A stretch of 64,000 bases of DNA, from NCBI RefSeq assembly GCF_949628215.1, contig NC_134285.1:25806797-25870796 (forward strand). Direction: 5' to 3'. The DNA comes from Phalacrocorax aristotelis (taxonomy: Eukaryota; Chordata; Aves; Suliformes; Phalacrocoracidae). Positions 34,901-39,961 of the stretch are shown here, in pieces. The stretch's first letter is position 1; each line of letters starts with the position of its first letter. Position numbers and translations under genes: made by a program. The notes below the pieces were generated by a model, which was not told the DNA's origin, did no database searches, and saw only the letters and a list, made by a program, of their open reading frames with translations.

Positions 34901-36804
34901 CCACTCACCCTTACTAGGTCACATGGAGAAGATCTACTCCATCCGCTTCCACCCCATGGCATCTGATCTCCTGGTCTCCTCCTCCTACGACATGACGGTG
35001 CGGATCTGGGAGCTGAGCACCGGGCAGGAAGCCTTGTGCCTGCAGGGACACACTGATCAGGTAAGGGATGACACACTTGAGGACACCCGAGGGGCGTGTT
35101 TGGCCAGGCAGAGCACATGGAGGGGACACCCCACCTGTCTCCCCAGATCTTCAGCCTGGCTTGGAGCCCCGATGGGAAGAAGCTGGCAACGGTGAGCAAA
35201 GACAGCCGGTTACGGCTCTACGAGCCCCGGTGCAGCCCTCAGCCTCAACAGGTATGATCATGTATGGTGGCGGGGATGGGATGGAGAGCTGGGGAACCCC
35301 CACATGGGCACCTGCCCGCACTCCCAGCTCTCTCCAAGCAGGCAGGGTGACCTTCATCCCATGCAGGAGGGTCCAGGTCCCGAGGGGGGCCGTGGAGCGC
35401 GCCTGGTTTGGGTTTGCGGTGGCAACTACCTCCTGGTGTCCGGCTTTGATAGGTAAACAGGGGGATGCATGCTGGGGCGGGGGTCCCCAAGAGACACTGT
35501 GCCCCCGCCATTGTCACCTCCCTCCAGCCGCAGTGAGAGGAGGATCCTCCTGTACCAGGCGCAGGCTCTGCCCAAGGGACCCTTGTCTGTCCTCGGCCTT
35601 GACGTGGCCCCTTCCACCCTCCTGCCCTTCTACGATGAGGATACCAGCGTTGTCTTCCTCACCAGCAAGGTGAGGGTTTGTCCTTCAAAAAAACTGGGGG
35701 GGCTATCTGCCTACAGCACCCCAACAGTGCCAAGGGACCCTCCATGCACCCCCTGCCAGCCCCCATCTTGCTACATCCCCAGGGTGACACCAGAGTCTTC
35801 CTCTACGAGGTGATACCCGAGCCCCCCTATTTCCTTGAGTGCAACAATTTCACCTCCAATGAACCCCACAAGGTAAAGGGGGGGTGGGGGGAGCCTGCCT
35901 GGGTCATGTTGCCTGTCCGTGACCCCCCTGCCTGTGCTGCCAGACCTGCAGCAGGCCAGCTCACGCCTCCGCCCCATCAGGGCTTCGTCTTCCTGCCCAA
36001 AACTGCGTGCGAGGTGCGTGAGGTAGAGTTTGCTCGGGCGCTGCGCCTGGGGCAGAGCACCCTTGAGCCTGTGGCTTTCCATGTGCCACGCATCAAGGTA
36101 GGTGGCGGGGACACCCAGCCATGTCTGGGGGGAGTGTAGGAAGTGGGGACCCCCCCTCAGTGCTCCTTGTCCCAACAGAAGGAGTATTTCCAGGACGATA
36201 TCTACCCGCTGACCCGTGTGTGGTGGGAGCCTGCCCTGAGCGGCAGCGCCTGGCTGGCAGGGGAGGATGGGCAGCAGCGCCGGGCCAGTCTGCAGCCGGC
36301 TGACATGACGCCAGGTGGGTGCTGCGGCAGGGCATGGCGTGAGCCCCAGGCCCACGGCTGTGGGGTGGGGTGTGGGTTTGTGTCAGGCATGGGGCAAAGC
36401 CCACCTGCCCCACGTCTGCGCGGCTCTCCCAGTGAGTGAGGCCCCAAAGGAGGCCCCAGTGCGGAAGTTCATCCCTGCGTCCGTGTACCTGGAGGAGAAG
36501 TCTGACGAGCAGAAGAAGGAGGAGGTGCGTGCCAGGGCACCTCAGGAGCGCCCTGCCACTGCAGGGTCTGGGAGGGGGGGGATATTGTGCCCTGGCACCC
36601 ACGGCTCTGCCCTGCCGCCCCACAGCTCCTCAGTGCCATGGTGGCCCGGCTGGGCAACCGGGATGGCCCGCTGCCGCAGGACTCCTTCGAGGGGGTGGAC
36701 GAAGACGAGTGGGTACGTGCAGGACGTGGGGGGATGGAAGGACACATGGGCACAGGACCCCCGGGCCGTGCCCCTCACACTGACCAGGCCTCCCGCAGGA
36801 CTAG
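1897..36804 (+). CDS. CORO7: CORO7, coronin 7 (exons 2-28 of a spliced CDS; exon 1 outside window)
   Basis: Coronin 7 is the long, tandem-propeller coronin. In animals it is a cytosolic and trans-Golgi protein needed for Golgi export and morphology. It differs from short coronins by having two WD40 beta-propellers and no C-terminal coiled coil. Twenty-seven exons join without a frame break to give 901 residues; with a first exon of about 20 residues this approaches human length (925, from memory). Propeller 1 covers about residues 1-360 (strand ends such as VKVWRLP, VTIWDVG, LRIFDPR, VKLWDTR). A Ser/Pro/Thr-rich linker lies at about 362-443, propeller 2 at about 443-840 (IRLWRIP, VRIWEL, LRLYEPR), and the tail ends in the acidic motif EGVDEDEWD. 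Exons 2-9 are spread over 14 kb and intron 9 is 16.3 kb, while exons 10-28 are packed into 4.5 kb. VASN lies antisense in intron 9 and PAM16 follows about 0.5 kb after the stop. Confidence 0.96.
2285..2359 (+). CDS. CORO7: CORO7 exon 3
   Basis: Encodes [20 protein letters not shown] and then LCCHT; acceptor ctgcag, donor gtgagc, phase 1 in and out. It corresponds to human GVLGIVPL...LGCHS. Confidence 0.92.
4125..4195 (+). CDS. CORO7: CORO7 exon 4
   Basis: Encodes [20 protein letters not shown] and then ADEM, a classic WD40 repeat core. Acceptor ttccag, donor gtgagt; phase 1 in, 0 out. Confidence 0.95.
4577..4760 (+). CDS. CORO7: CORO7 exon 5
   Basis: Starts [16 protein letters not shown], continues through [20 protein letters not shown] to [13 protein letters not shown]. 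Acceptor ctgcag, donor gtaggc; phase 0 in, 1 out. Confidence 0.95.
5412..5488 (+). CDS. CORO7: CORO7 exon 6
   Basis: Encodes [20 protein letters not shown] and then LSTSCK. Acceptor cccacag, donor gtgagc; phase 1 in, 0 out. A minisatellite begins about 210 bp downstream of its donor. Confidence 0.94.
5489..6913 (+). other. CORO7: CORO7 intron 6
   Basis: The intron is dominated by the 26-bp minisatellite described separately; the rest is GC-rich sequence without a recognisable element. Confidence 0.8.
5700..6320. repeat. 26-bp minisatellite (dimer of 13-bp half-units)
   Basis: From about 5733 to 6060 roughly a dozen tandem 26-bp units can be read, each of the form ggcccagcatgga followed by ggctgagcccgca. 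The two halves are themselves related 13-mers. The array decays into imperfect units on both sides. It creates chance reverse-strand frames with repeating Ala/Ser/Leu/Gly peptides, which I do not regard as coding. Confidence 0.9.
6914..6964 (+). CDS. CORO7: CORO7 exon 7
   Basis: Encodes [17 protein letters not shown], the conserved KDKxLRIFDPR strand of propeller 1. Acceptor caacag, donor gtactg; phase 0 in and out. Confidence 0.95.
8050..8490. promoter_or_regulatory. candidate intronic regulatory block with MEF2-type site
   Basis: This block is clearly less GC-rich than its surroundings and holds a sequence fitting the MEF2 consensus YTAWWWWTAR (ttaaaaataa, 8161-8170). Base composition and the motif are what I see; regulatory function is inference and could be chance. 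Confidence 0.25.
10066..10242. mobile_element. hAT-like non-autonomous DNA transposon (MITE), fossil
   Basis: The left end cagcgctctccaaag and the reverse complement of the right end (cagcgtctccaag) form an imperfect terminal inverted repeat with one-base gaps. The flanks ctctaaag (10058-10065) and ctggaaag (10243-10250) match at 6 of 8 positions and fit the hAT target-site pattern nTnnnnAn. The 177-bp interior is AT-richer than the intron and has no transposase frame. Family assignment by name is not possible from sequence alone. Confidence 0.65.
10430..10650 (+). promoter_or_regulatory. CpG-rich patch with candidate alternative CORO7 first exon
   Basis: A CpG-dense segment lies in the middle of intron 7. 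An ATG at 10554 opens 30 codons ([20 protein letters not shown] and onward to GRAYW) running directly into a good donor, tgg|gtgagc, after 10643. The donor phase is 0, the same as the incoming phase of CORO7 exon 8. No transcript evidence is available; it may be coincidence. Confidence 0.3.
11354..11363. promoter_or_regulatory. perfect MEF2 consensus site
   Basis: The palindromic sequence ctatttatag is a canonical MEF2 binding site and sits in an AT-richer stretch of otherwise GC-rich intron 7. Function is inferred only. Confidence 0.35.
15600..15686 (+). CDS. CORO7: CORO7 exon 8
   Basis: Encodes [20 protein letters not shown] and then YLISIGFSQ, matching the coronin motif HENxxDSRLxWMG. Acceptor ttgcag, donor gtacgg; phase 0 in and out. 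Confidence 0.96.
15922..16004 (+). CDS. CORO7: CORO7 exon 9
   Basis: Encodes [20 protein letters not shown] and then MVLDTSPG; acceptor ttgcag, donor gtaggg; phase 0 in, 2 out. The following 16.3-kb intron contains VASN. Confidence 0.96.
16005..22680 (+). other. CORO7: CORO7 intron 9, part upstream of nested VASN
   Basis: No conserved exon is recognised here. Loose GC-rich repeats of a GCAGTGCTGGGG-type motif occur at about 16145-16330. Several AT-richer islands, for example about 18740-18850, 19990-20030 and 21520-21600, could be conserved regulatory DNA but carry no decisive motif. The many open frames lack family resemblance. Confidence 0.6.
22690..23357 (-). other. VASN: VASN 3' UTR
   Basis: Sequence following the VASN stop codon on the minus strand, AT-richer than its surroundings, running to an ATTAAA-type poly(A) signal near 22715-22720. 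The end near 22690 is inferred. Confidence 0.6.
22715..22720 (-). terminator. VASN: VASN polyadenylation signal (ATTAAA)
   Basis: Minus strand reads attaaa, the commonest variant signal, about 640 bp after the VASN stop, in an A/T-rich context. Plus-strand letters are tttaat. Confidence 0.5.
23358..25379 (-). CDS. VASN: VASN, vasorin (slit-like 2), complete single-exon CDS
   Basis: Vasorin is a type I membrane glycoprotein that binds TGF-beta and dampens its signalling, notably in vascular smooth muscle. The frame gives 673 residues, the length I recall for human. Signal peptide is at about 1-20 ([20 protein letters not shown]). A leucine-rich-repeat N-terminal cysteine cap follows (CPTGCQCQ...), then about ten LRRs (about 50-290), an LRR C-terminal cap with cysteines to about 346, a Thr/Pro-rich stalk (347-414), an EGF-like domain (about 415-448, with [10 protein letters not shown]), a fibronectin type III domain (about 465-557), a transmembrane helix (about 575-597) and a cytoplasmic tail ending LKPSYF. 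The ATG was chosen because it begins the signal peptide, has A at -3, and lies 10 bases inside an exon that starts at a good acceptor (position 25389). The frame extends 42 codons further upstream, but those lie in the intron. Confidence 0.97.
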   Translation of the reverse strand: MNQLILCTLLLLAPRELAGACPTGCQCQDPRTILCAARRGQTMPTGLPPNTLSLYIFENGITTLNEDSFVGLPALQLLDLSQNKITSIQKNIFQPLTELVNLDLSSNQLQEITNETFHGLRLLERLYLQRNRIQHIHAAAFDTLENLLELKLQNNQLWAVPPLNLPNLLLLDISWNKIPAIAPGAFHAVNIESLKIAGLGLTSLNEELFQAQNNLHELDVSDNLLERVPAVLQRLGSLTKLSLAGNARISQLPAEDFHNLHNLQELDISNLNINTIPRDFSSFFPRLRAMTAAGNPFNCICQMSWLVQWVNASSVVLRRPEETRCHFPPKNSGKLLHHLQYADFGCPTTTTTVPPTTPRTTTLTPPAPLPTSSRPAPQPSTAAPTPAARAPQGSSTLLVPFSGPPAPSSPPPPVCPPRTCLNGGTCHLGAQNHLECLCLEGFAGVYCQVEVRGTTTPLATQAPLPSRWISIVQVSSTSLKVDLQNYVQSKAQLKGIRLSYRNLSGLDKRPVMLRLPASLSEYTVRALKPNCTYRVCIGPLGEKVSKEEHCAEAQTLPVSHQQHSPVTQSKDSNLTLMIVPTLAAVLLLVVVVTAGMYYRRQRRAKAHASARVDASPLELEGVKACLENGDLSSHGCKVPEVAMLSSSSECEVPLMQSHYPSNNNTPGLKPSYF
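25390..30111 (-). other. VASN: VASN intron 1 (within CORO7 intron 9)
   Basis: The intron runs from donor ccccg|gtgagt at 30112/30111 to acceptor cccgcag ending at 25390 (minus strand). It is GC-rich, with AT-rich islands near 27910-27950 and 28640-28700. The latter holds inverted M-CAT/TEAD-type sites. I see no further gene. Confidence 0.6.
28673..28700. promoter_or_regulatory. inverted pair of M-CAT/TEAD-type sites
   Basis: GGAATGCA at 28674-28681 and TGCATTCC at 28693-28700 form a perfect 8-bp inverted repeat with 11 bases between the arms. The left copy also contains AGGAATG, the M-CAT core (CATTCCT) on the minus strand. TEAD sites of this type act in muscle enhancers; action on VASN is inference. 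Confidence 0.4.
30112..30225 (-). other. VASN: VASN non-coding exon 1 (predicted)
   Basis: The 3' boundary is set by a strong minus-strand donor ccccg|gtgagt at 30112/30111. The 5' boundary near 30220 is inferred from a TATA-like element 25-30 bases upstream. Vasorin in mammals also has one non-coding exon followed by the coding exon. Confidence 0.55.
30226..30310 (-). promoter_or_regulatory. VASN: VASN promoter: CCAAT box, GC box, TATA-like element
   Basis: Reading the minus strand, one meets CCAAT (plus-strand attgg at about 30291-30295), a GC box (ctccgcccc), a TATA-like cttttaaag at about 30246-30254, and then the predicted first exon. Spacing is that of a conventional core promoter. Confidence 0.55.
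30375..30750. repeat. minisatellite, unit about 26 bp, next to VASN promoter
   Basis: Degenerate tandem units around acccccagagtcaccggga recur at irregular spacings of about 20-30 bases, mixed with caggacc and ggggactcca variants. The array begins less than 100 bp upstream of the VASN CCAAT box. Confidence 0.75.
30751..32310 (+). other. CORO7: CORO7 intron 9, part upstream of VASN promoter
   Basis: GC-rich intron sequence up to CORO7 exon 10. Apart from the adjoining minisatellite I see no repeat, conserved exon or RNA gene. Confidence 0.6.
32311..32365 (+). CDS. CORO7: CORO7 exon 10
   Basis: Completes a Gly codon, then [18 protein letters not shown], matching human [17 protein letters not shown]. 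Acceptor ttgcag, donor gtgagg; phase 2 in, 0 out. Confidence 0.96.
32457..32514 (+). CDS. CORO7: CORO7 exon 11
   Basis: Encodes [19 protein letters not shown]; acceptor ttccag, donor gtaagc; phase 0 in, 1 out. Confidence 0.95.
32627..32772 (+). CDS. CORO7: CORO7 exon 12
   Basis: Encodes [20 protein letters not shown] and on to [19 protein letters not shown] and VVPRK. Acceptor ccctag, donor gtaagg; phase 1 in, 0 out. Confidence 0.96.
32900..33360. repeat. minisatellite in CORO7 intron 12 (GGGTGCTGG-type)
   Basis: Repeats of gggtgctgg combined with ctgaaatctg / gtagtggagactg motifs fill most of intron 12 in a higher-order, irregular tandem arrangement. A 10-base direct duplication, gaaatgcatt (33190 area), lies inside it. 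Confidence 0.8.
33590..33685 (+). CDS. CORO7: CORO7 exon 13
   Basis: Encodes [20 protein letters not shown] and then [12 protein letters not shown]; the [11 protein letters not shown]...WWAG signature is coronin-specific. Acceptor ctgcag, donor gtcagt; phase 0 in and out. Confidence 0.97.
33772..33888 (+). CDS. CORO7: CORO7 exon 14
   Basis: Encodes [20 protein letters not shown] and onward into the low-complexity linker (…[10 protein letters not shown]). Acceptor ggcag, donor gtgagc; phase 0 in and out. Confidence 0.92.
34020..34152 (+). CDS. CORO7: CORO7 exon 15
   Basis: Ser/Pro-rich linker, [20 protein letters not shown] and on to [11 protein letters not shown]. Acceptor cccacag, donor gtgagc; phase 0 in, 1 out. 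This is the PST-rich hinge between the two propellers. Confidence 0.94.
34248..34423 (+). CDS. CORO7: CORO7 exon 16
   Basis: Start of propeller 2: [20 protein letters not shown], then [20 protein letters not shown] and GGQIAVLE. Acceptor tgccag, donor gtaccc; phase 1 in, 0 out. Confidence 0.97.
34516..34624 (+). CDS. CORO7: CORO7 exon 17
   Basis: Encodes [20 protein letters not shown] and then [16 protein letters not shown]. Acceptor ccccag, donor gtacgc; phase 0 in, 1 out. Confidence 0.96.
34724..34810 (+). CDS. CORO7: CORO7 exon 18
   Basis: Encodes [20 protein letters not shown] and then LQEPEAVLR. Acceptor ctgcag, donor gtgagg; phase 1 in and out. Confidence 0.96.
34918..35060 (+). CDS. 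CORO7: CORO7 exon 19
   Basis: Encodes [20 protein letters not shown] and then [19 protein letters not shown]; a typical GH...WD repeat. Acceptor actag, donor gtaagg; phase 1 in, 0 out. Confidence 0.97.
35147..35251 (+). CDS. CORO7: CORO7 exon 20
   Basis: Encodes [20 protein letters not shown] and then [15 protein letters not shown]. Acceptor ccccag, donor gtatga; phase 0 in and out. Confidence 0.96.
35367..35452 (+). CDS. CORO7: CORO7 exon 21
   Basis: Encodes [20 protein letters not shown] and then YLLVSGFD. Acceptor atgcag, donor gtaaac; phase 0 in, 2 out. Confidence 0.95.
35528..35669 (+). CDS. CORO7: CORO7 exon 22
   Basis: Encodes [20 protein letters not shown] and then [20 protein letters not shown]. 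Acceptor ctccag, donor gtgagg; phase 2 in, 0 out. Confidence 0.96.
35783..35872 (+). CDS. CORO7: CORO7 exon 23
   Basis: Encodes [20 protein letters not shown] and then [10 protein letters not shown], the conserved coronin GDTR...FLECNxF motif. Acceptor ccccag, donor gtaaag; phase 0 in and out. Confidence 0.97.
35981..36097 (+). CDS. CORO7: CORO7 exon 24
   Basis: Encodes [20 protein letters not shown] and then [19 protein letters not shown]. Acceptor atcag, donor gtaggt; phase 0 in and out. Confidence 0.96.
36179..36314 (+). CDS. CORO7: CORO7 exon 25
   Basis: Encodes [20 protein letters not shown], through the closing part of propeller 2, to SLQPADMTP. Acceptor aacag, donor gtgggt; phase 0 in, 1 out. 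Confidence 0.95.
36433..36524 (+). CDS. CORO7: CORO7 exon 26
   Basis: Encodes [20 protein letters not shown] and then [11 protein letters not shown]. Acceptor cccag, donor gtgcgt; phase 1 in, 0 out. Confidence 0.95.
36626..36712 (+). CDS. CORO7: CORO7 exon 27
   Basis: Encodes [20 protein letters not shown] and then FEGVDEDEW, the acidic tail. Acceptor cacag, donor gtacgt; phase 0 in and out, the same phase as PAM16 exon 2. Confidence 0.96.
36799..36804 (+). CDS. CORO7: CORO7 exon 28 (terminal coding part: Asp + stop)
   Basis: Only gac tag of this exon is coding. Human coronin 7 likewise ends in EDEWD. The 3' UTR continues to the poly(A) signal. Confidence 0.9.
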   Translation, partial: D

Positions 36805-37035
36805 GCCGGCACCCCAGGGACCACGGTGGGGACTCCCCGCGCCCGCCCGGGCCCGGCAGGGAGGACAAGGAGGATGAAGATGAGGGTGAGGATGAGGCGC
36901 GCCGGAGCCCGGCTTGCCTGAGGGGAGGCGTGGCAGGGCTGAAGGCCGCACGCTGCCCCGGACCGGGCAGCAGCACGAAACCCCGTGCCCACCGCGGGCA
37001 GGCCCCGCTATTAAAGCCGCTGCAGCAGCACCCGT
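36805..37035 (+). other. CORO7: CORO7 3' UTR
   Basis: Short GC-rich 3' UTR ending shortly after the ATTAAA signal, inferred from signal position. Confidence 0.6.
37010..37015 (+). terminator. CORO7: CORO7 polyadenylation signal (ATTAAA)
   Basis: attaaa about 205 bases after the CORO7 stop and 305 bases before the PAM16 start codon. It is the common variant hexamer rather than AATAAA, which may favour some read-through. Confidence 0.65.
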
Positions 37036-37089
37036 GTCCTGCCGTGATTCCGGGCCGGGGGGCGGGAGCGGGGCGTGGAGGGGGGGGTC

Positions 37090-37319
37090 ACGGGCACACG
37101 CGGGACACGGACGAGGCCGCCTCCTGCGCTCCGCCCGCCTCCTGCGCATGCGTAGCGCAGCCCCGCCGGCTAGCGGCGGGACCTCCGGGGGCGACGGGGT
37201 CGCCAGGGGGCGCTGTGCCCGGCGGGAGGAGGCGCTCCGTCCCGCCCTGCCCTCGGTGGCTGCTACGACCTTCGCTCCCTGACCCCGTGACCGCCGGGGG
37301 CGGAAGCGGCGGCGGGGAC
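37090..37319 (+). promoter_or_regulatory. PAM16: PAM16 CpG-island promoter with NRF1-type site
   Basis: A CpG-dense, TATA-less segment holds tgcgcatgcgta (37143-37154), one base off the NRF1 consensus YGCGCAYGCGCR with the GCGCATGCG core intact. NRF1 is a known activator of nuclear genes for mitochondrial proteins, which suits PAM16. The start site is not visible but should lie between about 37160 and 37300. Confidence 0.55.
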
Positions 37320-37322
37320 ATG
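37320..37322 (+). CDS. PAM16: PAM16 exon 1 (coding part: ATG only)
   Basis: The start codon is immediately followed by the donor gtgaga, so exon 1 contributes just Met. The phase (0) fits exon 2, which begins AKYLAQI as in human MAKYLAQI. Confidence 0.9.
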
Positions 37323-39288
37323 GTGAGAGGGGCTGGGGGACGCGGTGGGGCAGGGAGGCGGAGGAGGAGGGGCGGGTGAGCAGGGCTCGGGGGGACGGAA
37401 GGGCTCGGGGAGACGGAAGGGCCCGGGAAGGTGCGAGGAAAGTGGTTCTGGGGTGACGGGGCCGGGGGAGGTGGTGACATGGCCTGGTTGTGGGGTGATG
37501 GGGCCGGGTGAGGGGGGACAGGGCCGGGCTGGGTAGGGGCCCAGTGTGAGAGGCGACCAGGAGGAGCAGGGCCCCGTGGGCTAGGGCCGGGCGTGGGGAG
37601 AGGTGACGGGGCAGAGGGCCGGGCTGGGGCCAGGCGCCGGGGTGGCAGTGACAGCAGGGTGTCCCCGGTGTCCCCGCAGGCCAAGTACCTGGCGCAGATT
37701 ATCCTGGTGGGGGCCCAGGTGGTGGGACGGGCCTTCATGCGGGCGCTGCGCCAGGAGTTCGCAGGTATGAGCCTAGCTGGTGCCACTGGCGGGGGTTGTC
37801 GCTCCCTGTGCAGAGTGTGGCCACAGCACTGGGCACCACATGGCACCCCCACCCTGCTTGGGGCACAGCTGCATCCCCTTCCCCAGGGCTCCCATCCCCC
37901 ATAGCTGTGCCCAGGGGGGATGCTTGCCAGCCTTGTTGCAGGGTGACAGCCAGCACCCACATCCCAGCATTGTCCTTGTGGTGTTCCAGCTTGGGCCAGG
38001 CTCCCAGCAGCCATCCCAGGCACCAGCCCGGACCCGGCACCACTGCCAGGCTACTGGACAGCCCCAAAGGGCAGAGCAGGATGGTCCCTCGACGCGGCAG
38101 CCCCAGCCCTGCCCTGCCTGTTTCTGCTTGCCCGCAGTCCAGCTTGCTGTGGGCACCAACAGCAAACAAGGGCCCCCCCAGGTTCCTGCCACCTCCCTGG
38201 CACCAGGGACCCTGTCCGGGTGACCCTGCAAGCTGGAGGCAGCAGGAGGGCAGAGGGGTGGAACTGGGATCAGAGCACCTGGGAGCCTGCGGGTTTTGCT
38301 GGCTGGGAGTCCCGGGGGACGGTGTGTGGGGGAGGGCAGCGCTGGGGGGGGACTCATGCCCTTGGTGTCTCTGAACAGCAAGCCGAGCGGCGGCAGACGC
38401 GCGAGGGCGCTCAGAGCGGCCCCAGTCCGCCGCCGCCTCCAGGATCATCGGCATCAGCCTCCAGGAAGCTCAGCAGATCCTCAACGTCTCAAACCTCAAC
38501 CCGGAGGAGATCCAGAAGGTAGAGGCTCCCTCAGAGCCAGGGAGAGGCGGTGCTGGGAGGGCCCTACCCTCCCTGAGGGTGCTGGCTGGCATAGGAGTGG
38601 TGCCTGGTCCCCAAAGGGAGCGTGGTGCCATCCTGGGTCCAGTTAATCCCAGTTTGAGGTTTCCCTGCCCCAGCCGGAGGAATGTGCCAGCAGCTCACAG
38701 GTGTTAGCAGCCTGCCAGGCTTGGCCACTGCATTTGCGTGATGGTGCTGCTGGGGGAAGGAGATGTGGGATCCGTGAAGGTGCCCAGCCAGGAGTGTGGA
38801 GACCCACTGTGGGGTCGGGCAGAGCCAGCTGCATCCCCAAGATCGTGTTCGTCACCTCCAGCACTGCCACAGGGAGTGGGAGGCTGCCACAGGGAGTGGG
38901 AGGCTGCCAGGATCAGGGCCGTGGAGGGTGGAAGAGATGAACCTGACAGGGAATGTCTCTTCGGCAGAACTACGACCACTTGTTCAAAGTGAATGACAAG
39001 TCAGTGGGAGGCTCCTTCTACCTGCAGTCCAAGGTGAGCAAAGGGAGGCAAGGAGGGGGGCTGCGCTGGCTGCCAGCACATTCCCTGGCCTGGAATTCGG
39101 GAGAGAGCAGAGCCTGAGCATTGCCAGAGGAGGAGGCAGGCGGGGAGGGGGTTGCCCCATCTCTCCATGTCACCCTGTCACCCCGTCCCTGTGTCCTGCA
39201 GGTGGTGAGAGCCAAGGAGCGGCTGGATGAGGAACTCCGCATCCAGGCCAAGGATGAGAAGGAGAAGGGGTGGAAAGCTGAGACGTGA
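37320..39288 (+). CDS. PAM16: PAM16 (MAGMAS), mitochondrial import motor subunit
   Basis: PAM16/TIM16 is the J-like partner of DNAJC19/PAM18 (TIM14) in the presequence-translocase-associated motor at the matrix side of the TIM23 channel. It holds the J-protein in check and thereby regulates mitochondrial HSP70. Five coding exons give 126 residues (human 125, from memory). A hydrophobic amphipathic N-terminus ([20 protein letters not shown]) acts as membrane/targeting segment, followed by an Ala/Arg-rich stretch and the J-like domain (about 55-112: [20 protein letters not shown] to [10 protein letters not shown]). Where true J domains have HPD, this family has a degenerate loop; here it reads [14 protein letters not shown]. 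The tail is Lys/Glu-rich. It lies about 0.5 kb after CORO7 on the same strand, as in human, where a CORO7-PAM16 read-through is known. Confidence 0.97.
37680..37764 (+). CDS. PAM16: PAM16 exon 2
   Basis: Encodes [20 protein letters not shown] and then RALRQEFA. Acceptor ccgcag, donor gtatga; phase 0 in, 1 out. Confidence 0.97.
37765..38378 (+). other. PAM16: PAM16 intron 2
   Basis: GC-rich intron of about 0.6 kb without recognisable element. Confidence 0.7.
38379..38518 (+). CDS. PAM16: PAM16 exon 3
   Basis: Encodes [20 protein letters not shown] and then [20 protein letters not shown]. Acceptor aacag, donor gtagag; phase 1 in, 0 out. Confidence 0.96.
38968..39033 (+). CDS. PAM16: PAM16 exon 4
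   Basis: Encodes [20 protein letters not shown] and then SK, the J-like loop. Acceptor ggcag, donor gtgagc; phase 0 in and out. The preceding intron has a perfect 21-bp direct duplication (gtgggaggctgccacaggga-type) at about 38870-38910. Confidence 0.97.
39202..39288 (+). CDS. PAM16: PAM16 exon 5 (terminal)
   Basis: Encodes [20 protein letters not shown] and then EKGWKAET, stop TGA. Acceptor ctgcag; phase 0 in. Confidence 0.96.
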   Translation: MVRAKERLDEELRIQAKDEKEKGWKAET

Positions 39289-39356
39289 CTCCTGCCGAGA
39301 CGTGACTCCTGCCGCCTCCACGCCCCGCGTCCCTCACCCTTAACTTATAGATAGCC

Positions 39357-39362
39357 AATAAA
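39357..39362 (+). terminator. PAM16: PAM16 polyadenylation signal (AATAAA)
   Basis: Canonical aataaa 69 bases after the PAM16 stop, giving a very short 3' UTR ending near 39380. Confidence 0.85.
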
Positions 39363-39384
39363 TACTGTGTCCTCCAGTCCATGG

Positions 39385-39960
39385 CTGCTCTGTGCCCCAG
39401 GGAGGTAGAGGGCACTTGCCTGCCTCTGCCCGCTGCCTGGGAGGGGATCGGACCCTGCGAGGGGCTGGTGGGGCCAGGTTTTGCCCTGGAGAGGAGGAGG
39501 AGGAGGGAGGCAGCTGGGAAGAAGGGGTCTCCCTGGGGTACTGAGGCCTGCCAGAGCTCAAATGGCACCAGGGGAGGCTGCAGGAGCTATTTTTGTCGTG
39601 GGTTTGGGTGCTCTTGGCCTGAGCATGTGGATACTTCTGGCTCCATACCACAAGAACGCTGGGAGTGCTGTTACCTTTCTCCCCCCACAAGTGGGCGGCC
39701 AGGCCGGCTGCTGGGTCCGGCAGAGGGGCTGTGGGGGGCACACTGAGCTGTCTCCACCCACAGCTCATCCCGCAGACCCTGGCAGGGCTTGCCTGGCACC
39801 GAGGCTGCCTGACGGGGAGTGTGGGAAGCTGCCAGGGGGTCAGGCAGAGCCAGCCATGCCCCCTGCAGTTGCACCCATCACCTCCAGCACCCCTCTGTCC
39901 CCTGGCTTTGTCCCCAACCCAGGCTCACCACAACCCTCGCCACCACCACGGAGTAAATCA
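39385..39960. other. PAM16-GLIS2 convergent intergenic region
   Basis: About 0.6 kb between the two convergent 3' ends. No gene, repeat or RNA is recognised. Confidence 0.7.
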
Positions 39961-39961
39961 G

